Of a stretch of DNA of 64,000 bases, positions 63,236 to 64,000 are shown one piece after another. The translations under genes and the position numbers were made by a program. Source of the stretch: Gordonia zhenghanii (GTDB lineage: Bacteria > Actinomycetota > Actinomycetes > Mycobacteriales > Mycobacteriaceae). The stretch's first letter is position 1. Each line of letters opens with the position of its first letter. The DNA is taken from assembly GCF_021738965.1 (NCBI RefSeq), contig NZ_JAKKOQ010000013.1, forward strand, positions 62,001-126,000, given 5' to 3'. Below the pieces are notes generated by a model. That model was given only the letters and a program-made list of their open reading frames with translations. It was not told the DNA's origin and searched no databases.

Positions 63236-64000
63236 CGATCCGCCTCCTTTCGCCCGTTCTCGCGCTCGCCGCGAATTCGACGGCGGCGACGACCACTGCG
63301 CTCACCGCGACAAGAAGAACTGAGGCAGCCATCGCGGCCGCGTAGTTGTCGGCTCCGGGCCTGCCCATCAGCGAGCCGATGAGGACCGGCAACGTCATCG
63401 TGTTCGCCCTGGCAAGGAACGTGGTCGCGCCGAACTCACCGATCGCCATCACGAACGCGAACGCGGCGGCCGCGCTCAACGACCGTGCGGTGAGCCGCAG
63501 GTCCACGGTGAGGAACACCCGCAGACCGCGGGCGCCCAGTGTCGCCGCCGCATCCCGCAGTCGCGGCGAGACCTGTTCGAGCGCGGGGACCATGACCCCG
63601 ACGACTACCGGAATCGCGATCAGCGCCTGCACACACGGGACGATCAGTGGCGACGCGGCCACCTCGTACGGGAGTTCGGCCAACGCCAGCGTGTACCCGA
63701 ACCCGAGGGTGACGGCGCTGACACCCAGCGGCAGGATCGACAGAACGGCGCCGGTCCGGGCGACGAACCCGCCGCCTCTGGTCAACGCAGCAGCGGTGAG
63801 CAGTCCGACGGCGACTGCGATCACCGTCGCCAGCAACGCACTGGTCACCGAGTATCGAAGCGACGCGACGGCAGACGCACCGTAGGTGTCGTCGAGCATC
63901 GCTGCATACCCGGCGGTCCCCCACCGTCCGCCCGGCCGCAGCGAGCGGACCACGAGCGTCACGATTGGCAGCACCAACCAGAGGCCGATCCACACGAGCA
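63219..64000 (-). CDS. ABC transporter permease, C-terminal part (ThiP/FbpB-like; 5' end outside window)
   Basis: About 260 residues visible, continuing beyond the window. Six or so membrane segments; the cytoplasmic EAA-like loop L-R-D-A-A-A-T-L-G-A-R-G-L-R-V-F contacts the ATPase. The sequence fits the second half of a fused 12-helix permease for iron or thiamine. A short start at 63995 is possible, but the frame is open to the window edge. Confidence 0.85.
   Translation of the reverse strand, partial: LVWIGLWLVLPIVTLVVRSLRPGGRWGTAGYAAMLDDTYGASAVASLRYSVTSALLATVIAVAVGLLTAAALTRGGGFVARTGAVLSILPLGVSAVTLGFGYTLALAELPYEVAASPLIVPCVQALIAIPVVVGVMVPALEQVSPRLRDAAATLGARGLRVFLTVDLRLTARSLSAAAAFAFVMAIGEFGATTFLARANTMTLPVLIGSLMGRPGADNYAAAMAASVLLVAVSAVVVAAVEFAASARTGERRRIGADAA

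Overview
The window is 64 kb of high-G+C chromosomal DNA from a mycolic-acid actinobacterium (order Mycobacteriales), most likely Gordonia or a close relative. The evidence is the gene set. F420 genes fbiA, fbiB and fbiC are present, as are whiB2, mshB (mycothiol), gpgS (methylglucose lipopolysaccharide), lpqW, fdxC, folP2, serB2, class Ib ribonucleotide reductase nrdHIE+nrdF, and type VII secretion genes eccB and eccE. Gene junctions also carry scattered 'TCTCGACTCCGCTCGAYCARCGG'-type repeats. The species assignment is inference. No rRNA, tRNA, insertion sequence, prophage or CRISPR array was seen. The DNA is almost entirely core genome, with small accessory cassettes between conserved blocks.

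Layout. (a) 1-28.4 kb follows the M. tuberculosis Rv3034c-Rv3055 order as I remember it: acyltransferase, beta-propeller lipoprotein, two methyltransferases, echA17, NUDIX, ABC ATPase, serB2, ctaD, fecB-like lipoprotein, nrdF, nrdE-nrdI-nrdH, FMN reductase and a TetR gene. Inserted into it are a stand-alone LigD-type primase-polymerase, a lipoprotein hydrolase, a luciferase-like monooxygenase, a PTH2-type peptidyl-tRNA hydrolase, an SNF2 helicase with a SWIM protein, a CPBP protease and a Zn-dehydrogenase. (b) 28.4-31.0 kb is an isolated divergent eccB/eccE pair. (c) 31.0-37.9 kb follows Rv3255c-Rv3262: manA, a SIS-like protein, DUF3499, a zincin-like protein, whiB2 and fbiA-fbiB, here followed by a NUDIX gene. 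pmmA/manB is missing from its usual place. (d) 37.9-49.8 kb follows Rv1213-Rv1201c in reverse: glgC, an RlmA-like methyltransferase, DUF3117, a DivIVA-domain protein, gpgS, folP2, fadD6, two LOG proteins, dapE and dapD, with a TetR/DUF2568/deazaflavin-reductase cassette inserted. (e) 50-64 kb follows Rv1178-Rv1160: dapC, fdxC, fbiC, mshB, lpqW, typA and mutT2, with an SDR/SnoaL/TetR cassette inserted and a thiamine/iron-type ABC transporter at the edge.

Functional themes. Deoxynucleotide supply (nrdHIE, nrdF) appears to be under paired NrdR boxes. F420 synthesis (fbiA, fbiB, fbiC) has a candidate F420 user in the Ddn-like reductase. Lysine/peptidoglycan precursors come from dapC, dapD and dapE, and mannose, glycogen and methylglucose-polysaccharide precursors from manA, glgC and gpgS. 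Three TetR genes each sit beside a clear inverted-repeat operator and a divergent partner.

The only gene-free stretch over 300 bases is 26509-27019. It holds the nrdHIE promoter region and a strong terminator. Elsewhere the longer gaps (about 160-220 bases) hold promoters, terminators or repeats. I found no clearly new biological system. The best leads are the orphan eccB/eccE pair with mirrored ribosome-binding leaders, the concentric dyad upstream of fbiC, a methyltransferase whose only sensible start is CTG, and the repeat family concentrated at convergent gene ends.
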